From the NCBI GenBank assembly GCA_022709425.1, contig JAKLIW010000007.1:99465-163464 (forward strand): a stretch of 64,000 nucleotides of DNA. Reading direction: 5' to 3'. Shown here in pieces: positions 1 to 10,380 of this stretch. This DNA comes from a bacterium (lineage in GTDB: Bacteria; UBP6; UBA1177; JAKLFG01). A program made the position numbers and the translations under genes. Every line of letters starts with the position of its first letter. Within the stretch, counting starts at the first letter, position 1. Below the pieces are notes generated by a model. It saw only the letters and a program-made list of their open reading frames with translations. It was not told where the DNA came from and did no database searches.

Positions 1-1806
1 CGGGAACAGGGCGCCCACCTTGCGCGGAAGTTCGGCGATGAGTTTTTCCACCTCGTCGTCGGAGAACAGATGCTTGAGCACCACCCGCAGTTTGAATTCG
101 CCGGTCGCCAGTTTGTAGAACAGCACTTGCAGGCGCTGTTCCTTGGGAAGCGAATATTTGTCGGCGATCTCAGCGAACCCATCAAGTGTTTCCAGCCGGT
201 TGAAATCCTGCGTGCGACCCGCCTTTTCGAACAGTTGCCTGACCGTATCGCGACCCGCTCCGACGAGTTGTTCGCGCTCCTGCTGGGTGAGGTGGCGGCG
301 GATGTAGGTCTTCGCTTTGTGGGTCACGACAAAGGTGAGCCAGTCCTGCCGCGGGAACTGCTTTTTCGAGGTCTCTATCGTCACCTCGTCCTTGTTCCCG
401 AGCCGGTAGTAAATGGGAACCTTGCGGCCGTTGACCGTGCCGCCCACGCAGGTATCGCCCAGATCGCCGTGTATCGAATAGGCGAAATCGAGCACCGTCG
501 CCCCCTCGGGCAGCGTCTTGAGTTCACCCTTCGGCGTGAAGACCGATATCTTCTCGAGCGGAATGGCCGACTCTATGTCGTGGACGAAGTCGAGCGGGTT
601 GGACAGATCGGGTATCTCGCCGAGCACCTCCTTGAGCCACTGCATCGCCTTGTCCTTGTTGGATATCTCGTGCTTGTAGGCCCAGTGCGACGCGTTCCCC
701 TCCTCGGCGATGCGGTGCATGTCGCGGGTCCGTATCTGGACCTCCATCGAATACTCGTGGTAGCGCACCACCGTGTGGATCGACTGGTAGTCGTTGGGCT
801 TGGGCCGCGCGATGTAGTCCTTGAAGCGGTCGTTCATCACCGTGAATTCGCTGAAGGAGTGTATCGCCGCCATCACCAGATAACAGTCGTCGCGGTTGTC
901 GGTGTCGAGTATGACGCGCACGCCGATGATGTCGTGGAGCGACCCGATGGACTTGTTCTGCTTGATGGTCTTGTTGTAGATGCTCGGGTAAGACTTGATG
1001 CGGCCGTATATCCGTTCAACCCGACCCGATGACGCCGGGCAGTTCTTTTCGATCGCCTCGCGCACTTTCCCCTGCAACAGATCGAGCACCGCCGCCGGAT
1101 CATGGTGGAACCGCTCCGTTATGTAGCGATCGACCTCCTCCCAGCGGTCGCGGTGGAGATAGTAGAAACTGAGCGCCTCGAGTTCCTCCTTCATCCAGTA
1201 GACGCCGAGCCGGTGGGCGAGCGGCGTGTAGAGCCGCAGTGTCTCGCCCGCGATCCGTTCCTGCTGCTCCTTCGACATCGAATCGATGGTCATCATATTG
1301 TGGAGACGGTCGGCGAGTTTGATGAAGATGACCCATATCCCGTTGCGCGCCGCGTAGGTGATGAGTTTCTGGAAGGCGTGCGCCTGCTTCTCCTCCTTGC
1401 CGAGCGTCAGCCCCGACAGTTTGGTCACGCCGTCGACCAGATTGGAGACCTTTTCGCCGAACAGTTGCTCGATCTCGGCGAGCGTGGTGGTGGTATCCTC
1501 AACGGTGTCGTGCAGGAGCCCCGCGATGACGCACTCGAGACTCGTCTTCATCTTGGCCAGCACGTAGGCGATGGCGTAGGGATGGGTGATGTAGGGCTCG
1601 CCGCTCTTGCGCACGACCCCGTCGTGGGCCGCCGTGGCAAGCACTATCGCGATATTCAACTGTTCGCGCGCAGTCATCTTCTCGGCGTCGGTCAACTGCG
1701 GGTGCGACTCGATGTGCGCTTTGATGATGTCGTTGGGACGGATGATCCGCAGGATATCCATGTGCGGCTTGCGCTTGACGATCTCTTGGAACCGTTTTAC
1801 GTCCAT
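1..1806 (-). CDS. relA/spoT: Bifunctional (p)ppGpp synthetase/hydrolase, Rel/SpoT family (C-terminus cut by window edge)
   Basis: Makes and degrades the stringent-response alarmone (p)ppGpp in the cytoplasm. The first 602 codons are present with no stop. Visible in order: an HD hydrolase domain with ITHP and LLHDTVEDT motifs, a synthetase domain (SIYNK, DIIGVRVI), and a TGS domain beginning VFTPKGELK. The synthetase loop reads RFKD, the RxKD form typical of bifunctional enzymes rather than monofunctional RelA. The usual KPNGYQS motif reads KPNDYQS here, a Gly-to-Asp change. The ATG shares one base with the gmk stop (TGATG), so the two genes are probably translationally coupled. The C-terminal regulatory region lies outside the window. 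Confidence 0.96.
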   Translation of the reverse strand, partial: MDVKRFQEIVKRKPHMDILRIIRPNDIIKAHIESHPQLTDAEKMTAREQLNIAIVLATAAHDGVVRKSGEPYITHPYAIAYVLAKMKTSLECVIAGLLHDTVEDTTTTLAEIEQLFGEKVSNLVDGVTKLSGLTLGKEEKQAHAFQKLITYAARNGIWVIFIKLADRLHNMMTIDSMSKEQQERIAGETLRLYTPLAHRLGVYWMKEELEALSFYYLHRDRWEEVDRYITERFHHDPAAVLDLLQGKVREAIEKNCPASSGRVERIYGRIKSYPSIYNKTIKQNKSIGSLHDIIGVRVILDTDNRDDCYLVMAAIHSFSEFTVMNDRFKDYIARPKPNDYQSIHTVVRYHEYSMEVQIRTRDMHRIAEEGNASHWAYKHEISNKDKAMQWLKEVLGEIPDLSNPLDFVHDIESAIPLEKISVFTPKGELKTLPEGATVLDFAYSIHGDLGDTCVGGTVNGRKVPIYYRLGNKDEVTIETSKKQFPRQDWLTFVVTHKAKTYIRRHLTQQEREQLVGAGRDTVRQLFEKAGRTQDFNRLETLDGFAEIADKYSLPKEQRLQVLFYKLATGEFKLRVVLKHLFSDDEVEKLIAELPRKVGALFP

Positions 1807-2441
1807 CAGGCGAGCATCTTCTCGATGATATCGGCGTTCCAGCGCTTCGAGCAGTGTATCTCGGACGACAGGATACTGCCCAGCAGCGCCGCGGCGTGCT
1901 CCAGTTCGTCGTTGACCACCACATAGTCGTAGTGGATGTAGCGGCGTATCTCGTCGCGCGCCTCTTCGAGACGCCGTTCAATGGCGGCGATGTCGTCGAG
2001 CGCGCGACCGGTGAGTCGCTGTTTAAGCGCCATGATGGAGGGCGGCAGGACGAAGACCAGCACCGCGTCGTCGGGGAGCAGGTCCTTGACCGCGAGCGCC
2101 CCCTGCACGTCGAGCGAACAGATGATGTATTTACCGGCGGCGACGCGCTGGGCGATCCATTCTTTCGGGGTGCCGTAGAGGTGGCCGTAGACCTCGGCCC
2201 ATTCGAAGAAGTAGCCTTCGTCGATGCGATGACGGAATTCCTCGTCGGTCAGGAAAAAGTAATCGCGGCCGTTCTTTTCCCCGGTCCGGGGGCGGCGGGT
2301 GGTGCAGGAGATCGACTGTTCGAGGAAGGGGAAGCGGGCGCGGACGGCGTTCACCAGCGTCGTCTTGCCGGTCCCCGATGGGGCCGAGATGACGAAGACC
2401 ATGCCGCGACGGCCGCCGGCGGCGTTTGCTGTTTTTTTCAT
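1806..2441 (-). CDS. gmk: Guanylate kinase
   Basis: Phosphorylates GMP to GDP with ATP in purine nucleotide salvage and synthesis. The 211-residue protein has the P-loop APSGTGKTT near residue 20 and the guanylate-kinase signature SCTTRRPRTGEKNGRDYFF, at typical family length. The frame extends 37 codons further upstream, but the ATG at 2441 is preceded by GGAGAG at good spacing and by a promoter at 2469-2497, so that is the start chosen. It overlaps rel/spoT by one base. A GMP/GDP enzyme next to an alarmone synthetase is a common bacterial pairing. Confidence 0.96.
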   Translation of the reverse strand: MKKTANAAGGRRGMVFVISAPSGTGKTTLVNAVRARFPFLEQSISCTTRRPRTGEKNGRDYFFLTDEEFRHRIDEGYFFEWAEVYGHLYGTPKEWIAQRVAAGKYIICSLDVQGALAVKDLLPDDAVLVFVLPPSIMALKQRLTGRALDDIAAIERRLEEARDEIRRYIHYDYVVVNDELEHAAALLGSILSSEIHCSKRWNADIIEKMLA

Positions 2442-2468
2442 ATGATCGTTTCTCTCCAAAATCGGGGT

Positions 2469-2497
2469 ACTATATACCAAACGCGCGCGCGATTCAA
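2469..2497 (-). promoter_or_regulatory. Promoter of gmk-rel operon
   Basis: Minus strand: -35 TTGAAT (2492-2497), 17-bp GC-alternating spacer, -10 TATAGT (2469-2474). It faces gmk at 2441. Confidence 0.6.
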
Positions 2498-2533
2498 TAG
2501 TTTCGGTGAACCTTTTTCGGGGTGACCGGATTA

Positions 2534-4598
<2,065 letters not shown>

Positions 4599-4767
4599 CC
4601 AGCAAAAATATCCCCGCTAAACTTTAACAGAAATGTCTCGGACACACCGCGCAAGGCCACCTGTTATGCAGGGGGCTCCACGAATCAACCCTCAACTCCC
4701 GCTCAACTCTCCCGTCACTCTGATAAATGTTCAATGGTAAATGATAAATGGGAAAAAGCGGTCACCC

Positions 4768-6183
4768 CTACTGCCTCACACAACGGGCATAGTAGGTATC
4801 CGTCTTATTGAAGTTGATGATGGTCACATAGCCGTTATTGAAATCTACATACCATGCGTATTGGGTACTGCCCGTACTGGAAGAGGATGACCAGAAACTA
4901 TTCGACGCCATCTGCGGAAATGTGCTCGCGGGGCTGGAACTCGTATCATATATCAATGTTTTCAGTTCATTGATGTTCGGAAGGCGCCAATCGGTATAAC
5001 CACCATAGGTTAGGTTCTCGCAGTAACTGAGCGCACTCTGCCAGTTCAGAGAACTCGCGTATTCTTTTGTCCACTGGAAGCCCGTGACAGTGTCGGTCAC
5101 AATCACTTTGCCCGCTACCGTCGTCTCGGTGAAGGCGCTGTCGAGCAAAGATTCGCCCCTCACACACCGGGCATAGTAAATATTTGACTTATCATAGCCG
5201 TGCACATTGCCATCATTGGCCTTAACATGCCATGCGGCTCCGGCACTGTACGCAAGGGATGAGGAGGACCAGTATGAATCCGTCTGCGGGCCGGAAAATA
5301 TCGTGGCGTCTATCGCCGGACTGTATCTACCGTAATCGGGAAGTGTCGCCAACTCTTTGCGACTCGGCAAGCGCCAATCGGTGTAGCCGCCATAGGTAAG
5401 AGCACCGCAATAATCTATCGCTTGTTGCCATGTACATTTCGCGCCTGTCGGGGACCCGCCAGTGCACCCCGAATAGGTCGTCGGGAGCGTCCTCTGCCAT
5501 ATCAGCCCCGTCACATTATCGGTGACGACATCGTTGCCTGCTGTGCCGCTGACGGTGTAGCCACGCGGCGTACAGTAGTCGCCGAGCGTCGCATACTGCG
5601 CATCCTGACCGTAGAAGGCGTTGCCCTCAGCCGGGCAGGTCATCTCCGCCGTCGCATCGTAGCATTTCGTCTGCCCCGTGCACAGCACCGCCATCGTCGC
5701 GACGACATCATCATCGCTTACAAGGTCATCGTCGATGACGATGACCGCGTCGTCGGTCGGCGTCACATCGACCGCATCGTCGGTCGGGATAACGGAATCA
5801 TCAACATCCGACTGATCCGACGAATCGGTCGGATCGGACTGATCGTCGGCGACATCTTCGTCGGGTTCAATGATCGCATCATCAGCCGTTTCCAGCGTAT
5901 CATCGCTTTCAATGGTCGCATCATCGGTGACGGTCTCATCGGACAGGTCGGTCTGATCATCGGTTCCTTCATCGTCGCCGACCGCCATCTCATCGTCGCT
6001 CTCGCCGATGGCGTCGTCATCGGTCGACGGCATCACACACTTCCCCTCCACGCATTCATACGGCTCCTTGCAGGTATTGTCGAGATAGCAGGCATTCCCC
6101 TCCTTGCCCCGTTCCGTGAAGTTGAGCACATCGCAGGAAGCAAGCAGAAAGACCGTCAAAAGAAATAAAAGCATCTTTCTCAT
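4768..6183 (-). CDS. Lipoprotein with Asp-rich stalk and two DUF1566 domains
   Basis: Signal peptide with lipobox LLASC (Cys16), a short Cys-rich EGF-like segment (CYLDNTCKEPYECVEGKC), an Asp-rich linker of about 110 residues, then two copies of the DUF1566 (Lcl C-terminal-like) fold. Each copy carries GYTDWRLP, a Trp-Ser-Ser-Ser motif and ends YARCVR. The family is common in secreted proteins and its function is not established. The gene starts 1 bp after the stop of the upstream TolB-like gene, so the two are co-transcribed and the pair may work together at the envelope. Confidence 0.85.
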   Translation of the reverse strand: MRKMLLFLLTVFLLASCDVLNFTERGKEGNACYLDNTCKEPYECVEGKCVMPSTDDDAIGESDDEMAVGDDEGTDDQTDLSDETVTDDATIESDDTLETADDAIIEPDEDVADDQSDPTDSSDQSDVDDSVIPTDDAVDVTPTDDAVIVIDDDLVSDDDVVATMAVLCTGQTKCYDATAEMTCPAEGNAFYGQDAQYATLGDYCTPRGYTVSGTAGNDVVTDNVTGLIWQRTLPTTYSGCTGGSPTGAKCTWQQAIDYCGALTYGGYTDWRLPSRKELATLPDYGRYSPAIDATIFSGPQTDSYWSSSSLAYSAGAAWHVKANDGNVHGYDKSNIYYARCVRGESLLDSAFTETTVAGKVIVTDTVTGFQWTKEYASSLNWQSALSYCENLTYGGYTDWRLPNINELKTLIYDTSSSPASTFPQMASNSFWSSSSSTGSTQYAWYVDFNNGYVTIINFNKTDTYYARCVRQ

Positions 6184-6184
6184 A

Positions 6185-7111
6185 TCACCACCTCCCCGTG
6201 AGCGTCAGCATCGCGCCGCCCGGCAAAGGCATCACCGCCGCCTGTACCGGCCTTTCGGCCACAAGGTCCCATATCAGGAGCGCCGCCCCCGTCCCCAGCG
6301 CAAGGCCGCCGACCACATAAGACGCGATCATCGTGCCGCTCCACAGGTCGTAGGTGCTCCGGTCGCTGCCGGTTTTTCCCCAGTCGTAATCCTTTTTCGC
6401 CTCGCCGGTCTGCCAGTGGGCGACACCCGCCAGCGCCATCACGGCGCCGCCCCCCACCAGAAGACCGACCCCGCTCCAGCCGAGCGCGGTCAGTCCGCGC
6501 GACGGTGTCGGCGCTACGCTTTCCTCGACCATCGCGGGGGCCTGCGGCATCGCCCCCGGCGCCGTCCGCGGCGCCGCGGCAGCGGCGGGCGCCGAAGGTG
6601 CGGTCTGAGGCACCGCCGGGGCCGGCTTGGTGACGATCTTGTCGAACAGGTCTCCCACCGCCTGCGGGATCCCCTCGACCAACAGGTTGATATCGCCCTT
6701 CGCCTTGAACTCCGCCCGGCCCAATATCGTCGCATTGCGGACATTAAGCCGCTGAAGGTAGAGCATCCAGTAGTCGCCCAGTTTCGACAGCGTCCCTATC
6801 ACCGATTCGGGCGCCCCGAGCGCCGCGCCGATCTCGGCATAGCAGGCGGTATCGTCGGCACCGCAGGAAAGTTTCTTCTCCTCTCCCACCATGAGTGACT
6901 TCATCTCGGCCTCGCCGATCACCCGTTTCCCCGATATCTTCACCACCTCCATCGCGATTATCGCGCTGACCGCATTGGCATCCTTCTCGGTGACGCCTGT
7001 CTGCGGCTCGATGCGCCACACCACGATCGAATCGGCGTTATCGGCCGCCGCGACGGAGGAACAGGTGAAAGCGAAAAGTGCTAGAAAAAAAATCAGCGAA
7101 GGCTTACTCAT
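6185..7111 (-). CDS. TolB/CsgG-like periplasmic protein with C-terminal membrane anchor
   Basis: 308 residues: signal peptide (cleavage near AAA-DNA), an N-terminal alpha/beta domain of about 130 residues resembling TolB-N/CsgG/FlgO proteins, an Ala/Pro-rich linker, and two hydrophobic stretches near 210-230 and 255-280 that look like membrane helices. The domain has the pair SCGADDTACYAEIG followed by GAPESVIGTL. Two other proteins here (30982-34278 and 55509-57131) share this Cys-pair layout. Such domains are associated with envelope assembly and regulation; the exact role is unknown. First gene of an operon with the DUF1566 lipoprotein. The SD GAGG lies about 10 nt before the ATG. Confidence 0.75.
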   Translation of the reverse strand: MSKPSLIFFLALFAFTCSSVAAADNADSIVVWRIEPQTGVTEKDANAVSAIIAMEVVKISGKRVIGEAEMKSLMVGEEKKLSCGADDTACYAEIGAALGAPESVIGTLSKLGDYWMLYLQRLNVRNATILGRAEFKAKGDINLLVEGIPQAVGDLFDKIVTKPAPAVPQTAPSAPAAAAAPRTAPGAMPQAPAMVEESVAPTPSRGLTALGWSGVGLLVGGGAVMALAGVAHWQTGEAKKDYDWGKTGSDRSTYDLWSGTMIASYVVGGLALGTGAALLIWDLVAERPVQAAVMPLPGGAMLTLTGRW

Positions 7112-7166
7112 GGCTATTTTTCCTCATGCCTTGAATTTGCGCTTGGAGTAGCGGGGAACGCGATTA

Positions 7167-7191
7167 GTCTTGTCTTGTCTTGTCTTGTCTT
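7167..7191. repeat. Pentanucleotide repeat (GTCTT)x5
   Basis: Five perfect copies of a 5-bp unit. On the minus strand they lie as (AAGAC)5 in the predicted 5' leader of the 7111 gene, between its promoter (7236-7264) and its start codon. Such tracts can change length by slippage. Confidence 0.9.
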
Positions 7192-7235
7192 GGTCGATGA
7201 TGACCCGCATTGAATTTCCCCTGTCGTGCGGGGCA

Positions 7236-7264
7236 ATGCTATCCGATTTTTAACGGGAAATCAA
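7236..7264 (-). promoter_or_regulatory. Promoter of TolB-like/DUF1566 operon
   Basis: Minus strand: TTGATT (7259-7264), 17-bp spacer, TAGCAT (7236-7241). It predicts a leader of about 118 nt containing the pentamer repeat. Confidence 0.5.
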
Positions 7265-7292
7265 TTTTATCGGACGGCGGAGGTATAGGCCT

Positions 7293-7336
7293 TACAAGAA
7301 CGATCAGTCAGGCATCAGTGAATCTTCGTCGGGCGC
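7293..7336 (-). pseudogene. Remnant of an Asp-tailed lipoprotein gene (C-terminus only)
   Basis: This 44-bp segment matches 7647-7690 at 38 of 44 positions by eye. On the minus strand it reads APDEDSLMPD-stop, a close counterpart of the APDEDVLLTD-stop tail of the 8809 lipoprotein. An in-frame stop lies just upstream, so only a fragment remains. With 7647-7690 it forms direct repeats flanking the antitoxin-like gene. Confidence 0.65.
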
Positions 7337-7367
7337 TGTTAGTTAGAATGGATTCTTTACGGTGAAT

Positions 7368-7589
7368 CTAGCGTTCATGGGCCTCGTCGCGGTCGAAACG
7401 ATAGTCCTTGGGAAGGTTGAACTGGTGGTCGGCCACGAAAGAAAGATACGCTTTTTTCTTTGCCTTGGCGCTTAGGTTCGCCTGTTCAAAAACGAGAACC
7501 TTGAGCAGGCTGTCGTTCTTCACACCGGCCAATTTCTTTTTCAGCAGCAACGACCCGTCCTTGTAGGTCGCGTCGATGAACATCACCAT
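7368..7589 (-). CDS. Orphan antitoxin-like protein
   Basis: About 73 residues: a short beta-strand-like N-terminus (FIDATYKDGSLLLKKKL) and a C-terminus FDRDEAHER that resembles the tails of type II antitoxins such as Phd/VapB-like proteins. No toxin gene follows; the next 30 bp lead into the lipoprotein remnant. Three ATGs are available (7595, 7589, 7583). The SD GGGAGG lies only 2 nt before the first, so the second is preferred. It has its own promoter at 7617-7645. Family assignment rests on overall pattern only. Confidence 0.5.
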   Translation of the reverse strand: MVMFIDATYKDGSLLLKKKLAGVKNDSLLKVLVFEQANLSAKAKKKAYLSFVADHQFNLPKDYRFDRDEAHER

Positions 7590-7616
7590 AACCATGTCCT
7601 CCCAAGTAGCACGGCC

Positions 7617-7645
7617 ATGATAGCCGGTCTGTCCGCGATTGTCAA
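7617..7645 (-). promoter_or_regulatory. Promoter of antitoxin-like gene
   Basis: Minus strand: TTGACA (7640-7645), 17-bp spacer, TATCAT (7617-7622). It sits in the 60 bp between the antitoxin-like start and the end of the 8809 lipoprotein gene. Confidence 0.65.
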
Positions 7646-7646
7646 C

Positions 7647-7690
7647 TACAAGAACGATCAGTCGGTCAGCAGGACATCTTCGTCGGGCGC
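7647..7690. repeat. Direct repeat copy B (tail of lipoprotein gene)
   Basis: Partner of 7293-7336: 17 and 15 identical bases at the two ends with a diverged 12-bp centre. This copy forms the functional 3' end of the 8809 lipoprotein gene and its downstream bases. Confidence 0.75.
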
Positions 7691-8809
7691 TTCATAGCCC
7701 GGCTCTATGGTCGGATCGGGTTCGGTCATGAGGGTGCAGTAGGCGGGATAGTCGGCGGGCCAGTTCGTTGCGTAGGGAGATACCGTCGTGCCGCGCGGAT
7801 GATCGCGGAAGAACTGGAGCATCTGCTGTGAATTCAGCCCCGCATTGGTGTGACCCAGCGCATGTTCGCAGATGATGACGGTGTGCCCCATCTCGGTCAG
7901 GTAGTTCGCGTCGAACCGCGCCATGTGGTTGAAATTGATGTAAAACCCCGACCCTCCCCATTTGTCGCAATCGGTGGGACCGGTGCAGGCGGTGTCGCCC
8001 TCGGCGCCGTGCATCATCGCCTGCACATATTTATTCGTGACGGTCATCTCGGGCCACGTGATGAAGCCGGAGGCCATCGCGCCGAGATCGGCCTTCGCCT
8101 TCGCATCGCTGAAGTAGGCGCCCGAATAGGTGAATATCGAAGCGATCTGGTCGCCGCGCATCACACCGATGCTGTCGGCCGTTATCGACCCGGCCGAGAA
8201 CCCGGCAAGGTGGATATGCTCCTCATCGACTCCCCATTTCTCCTCGATGCAGGCAAGGATCGCGTCGAACAGCTCCACTTCGATCGAGCCGTTGCCGAGA
8301 TTGAGAATGTCCCAATCGACCCCGGAGGGAAGCGCAATGTCGGTATCTTCGGGGGTGACGAGTATGAAGGGCATCTCAGCGTTGTCCACAAAACCGGAGA
8401 GCAGCCCCTCGAAGTTCGCGGCGGTGTCGCCATAGCCATGGAAATTGAAAATGACCGGCCAACCCTTCTTGCTGTCGACGGTAGTCGGCAGGTTCAGAAG
8501 GAAGGTCCGCGTAAGATCCTTCGACTCGTCGCCGTTGACGATGAGGGTATTCTCGCCCTCCTTGAGACCGGCGCAACCCGGCACGACGGTATCGGTATCG
8601 GTCGCCGCATCACCTTCGACCAGCAGTTCGTCCTCATCGGCGCCGGACTGATCGGCATCAATCAGGGGCTGATCGGCATCGCCCATCACATCCGACTCGG
8701 TCTGTGTGTCGTCGGTAACCAGATCGTTGTCGGCGGTCGTTTTCTTGTTGTCGTCGCACGAAAGTGCGAAAACGCACATGAACAGCGCAAGCATACCCAA
8801 CTTCTTCAT
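7658..8809 (-). CDS. Lipoprotein esterase, PHB-depolymerase/feruloyl-esterase type
   Basis: 383 residues: lipobox ALSC (Cys18), an Asp-rich linker to about residue 80, then an alpha/beta-hydrolase of the Esterase_PHB/LpqC type. Visible are the oxyanion region FNFHGYGDT, the nucleophile motif GFSAGS near residue 200, and a C-terminal His candidate in CEHALGHTN. It likely hydrolyses esters of extracellular polymers; substrate unknown. The protein ends in a second acidic tail, YEAPDEDVLLTD. SD GGGAGG precedes the ATG and a near-consensus promoter lies at 8846-8873. Transcribed divergently from the beta-helix gene. Confidence 0.85.
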   Translation of the reverse strand: MKKLGMLALFMCVFALSCDDNKKTTADNDLVTDDTQTESDVMGDADQPLIDADQSGADEDELLVEGDAATDTDTVVPGCAGLKEGENTLIVNGDESKDLTRTFLLNLPTTVDSKKGWPVIFNFHGYGDTAANFEGLLSGFVDNAEMPFILVTPEDTDIALPSGVDWDILNLGNGSIEVELFDAILACIEEKWGVDEEHIHLAGFSAGSITADSIGVMRGDQIASIFTYSGAYFSDAKAKADLGAMASGFITWPEMTVTNKYVQAMMHGAEGDTACTGPTDCDKWGGSGFYINFNHMARFDANYLTEMGHTVIICEHALGHTNAGLNSQQMLQFFRDHPRGTTVSPYATNWPADYPAYCTLMTEPDPTIEPGYEAPDEDVLLTD

Positions 8810-8845
8810 GATATCCTCCCTTGTTGTATGAACCCGTTCGCGGTG

Positions 8846-8873
8846 ATGATAACAAATTGTTTGCTATTGTCAA
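8846..8873 (-). promoter_or_regulatory. Promoter of esterase lipoprotein
   Basis: Minus strand: TTGACA (8868-8873), 16-bp AT-rich spacer, TATCAT (8846-8851). Confidence 0.7.
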
Positions 8874-8897
8874 AAGAAACGGGGCGTCCCCATCTTC

Positions 8898-8925
8898 TTG
8901 ATTTCTTTATCGGCGATAGTATCAT
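8898..8925 (+). promoter_or_regulatory. Promoter of beta-helix lipoprotein
   Basis: TTGATT (8898-8903), 16-bp spacer, TATCAT (8920-8925), 26 bp before the start codon. Confidence 0.6.
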
Positions 8926-8951
8926 GACGCCGAGATCATGAGGGAGCCCGG

Positions 8952-10367
8952 ATGCCCGTCGCCACGAAAAACCGCCTTTTCCTTATTATCATAGCCGCCC
9001 TTTTCTTGCTCCTGTGTGCCTGCGCCGACGACCACAGCGCGTGGCGGCTTCCCGATGCCTGCAACGGTGACTGTCAGGTGGCGCGCGACGCCGCGACCTT
9101 TGCCGACGCCGTCGCCAACGCGACCGATGCGTGGAATGAGTGCATCTGCGTCGAGAACGCGACGATAACGGCCGCCGTGACCATCGTCAAACCGCTGACG
9201 CTCGTCGGCCGCGGCCCCGCGAGCCGTATCGTCGCCCCGGCGGGACAGAAAGGGCTTATCCTCCGCGCCGACGGCATCACCCTACGCGACATCGAGATAT
9301 CGTCCGATACGGTCGCCCTCGATGTGTCACAGGCACAGCGGGTAACGCTGGAGCGGGTCACCCTTCGGGCGCTTTCCCCGGCCGCCGACCACACGGCGTT
9401 CGCTCTGGCAATGAATGACACCGACCTGACGTTTGTCGACTCGACGCTCACCGGCGACCCCGCTACGGCGACCGCCGTGGGCGATATCTCGGGAGGGAAG
9501 GTCTTCTTTACCGCCGTCACGGCGACCGGATTCGGCGCTCAAGGACTTATCGTCACGGGCGGCGCGACGCTTTCGTGGACCGGCGGCGGAATGAGCGATA
9601 TCCGCACGGAGAACGCGGCGCTCTTCATCGACGACGCGACGGTCGAACTGAGCGATGTAGCCATAGAACAGATAACGACGCCGACAAGCGGGAACATTCT
9701 CTACGGCGGACGCGGCATCATCGCGACCGAGGGAACAACGCTCGATATTACTGACAGCGCGGTGCGCGACTGCTCATCGATCGGTCTCCTCATCGACGGG
9801 ACGGCGCGGGCGATCATCGCCGGGAGCGCCATCGCGGATAACGCGCTCACCGGCATCTGGGTTCAGAACGGCACGGCGGGCGCCGGGCATCTGACCATCT
9901 CCGATTCGACGATCACGGGGAATCGTGCCGCCGGCGTCGCGCTGTTCCGTTCCTGCGGTATCGACATCAGCGACACCCGCATCGAAAAGACCACCGCGAC
10001 CCTGTGGCATGATGACCTCATCGGCGACGGTCTGACCGCCTACGGGAATGAGTTGGCCGATAAGAACTGCCCGCTGAACCTCACCCGCGTCACCTTCGCC
10101 GACAATGTCCGGGCCGGCTTCATCGTCGACGGCGTCGAAGGGACAAGGCCGCTCGCCGGGATTTCATTCTCGGCGGTAAAGGTCGAACGTTCCGCCGCCG
10201 ATGCGCCGGGGAAGTACGGCGTCATCATTCAGAACGGCACCGCGCCCGCGGACCTGATGGCGGGGGTGACCGCCAATCCGTTCAGCGATGCCGATGCTGC
10301 GCTCGACACGCCACTGCCGCTCATGACCGAGGAACAGATAGTGAACGGAACAACATATCAACGATGA
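8952..10367 (+). CDS. Lipoprotein with right-handed parallel beta-helix
   Basis: 471 residues with lipobox LLCAC (Cys24) and no long Asp-rich linker, unusual for this window. The body is a series of roughly 22-residue turns (VTIVKPLTLVGRG, GITLRDIEIS, VTLERVTLRA, LDITDSAVRDCS, LTISDSTITGNRAAGV) typical of PbH1/NosD-like right-handed beta-helices, which often bind or cleave polysaccharides. No catalytic residues can be assigned, so binding or structural function is equally possible. SD GGAG precedes the ATG. It is followed within 13 bp by the Ala/Pro-rich protein and then the small acidic lipoprotein, so a three-gene operon is likely. Confidence 0.8.
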   Translation: MPVATKNRLFLIIIAALFLLLCACADDHSAWRLPDACNGDCQVARDAATFADAVANATDAWNECICVENATITAAVTIVKPLTLVGRGPASRIVAPAGQKGLILRADGITLRDIEISSDTVALDVSQAQRVTLERVTLRALSPAADHTAFALAMNDTDLTFVDSTLTGDPATATAVGDISGGKVFFTAVTATGFGAQGLIVTGGATLSWTGGGMSDIRTENAALFIDDATVELSDVAIEQITTPTSGNILYGGRGIIATEGTTLDITDSAVRDCSSIGLLIDGTARAIIAGSAIADNALTGIWVQNGTAGAGHLTISDSTITGNRAAGVALFRSCGIDISDTRIEKTTATLWHDDLIGDGLTAYGNELADKNCPLNLTRVTFADNVRAGFIVDGVEGTRPLAGISFSAVKVERSAADAPGKYGVIIQNGTAPADLMAGVTANPFSDADAALDTPLPLMTEEQIVNGTTYQR

Positions 10368-10380
10368 ACGAGGCAACACG

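Larger units (their letters stand above)
7112..7367. other. Intergenic region: 5' leader, pentamer repeat, lipoprotein-tail remnant
   Basis: A gene-free stretch of 256 bp. It holds the promoter and long leader of the 7111 gene, the (GTCTT)5 tract, and a fragment matching the 3' end of the 8809 lipoprotein gene. No further ORF is convincing. Confidence 0.6.

Noticed and set aside
70..1926. Plus-strand open frames across the rel/spoT and gmk region
   Set aside because: They are shadows: the minus strand encodes continuous Rel/SpoT motifs (HD, RFKD, TGS) and a clear guanylate kinase.
4599..4767. Possible small gene or RNA between ligA and the DUF1566 lipoprotein
   Set aside because: Convergent gap with near-repeats (TGATAAATG twice) but no ORF with SD, promoter or stable hairpin with a T-run.
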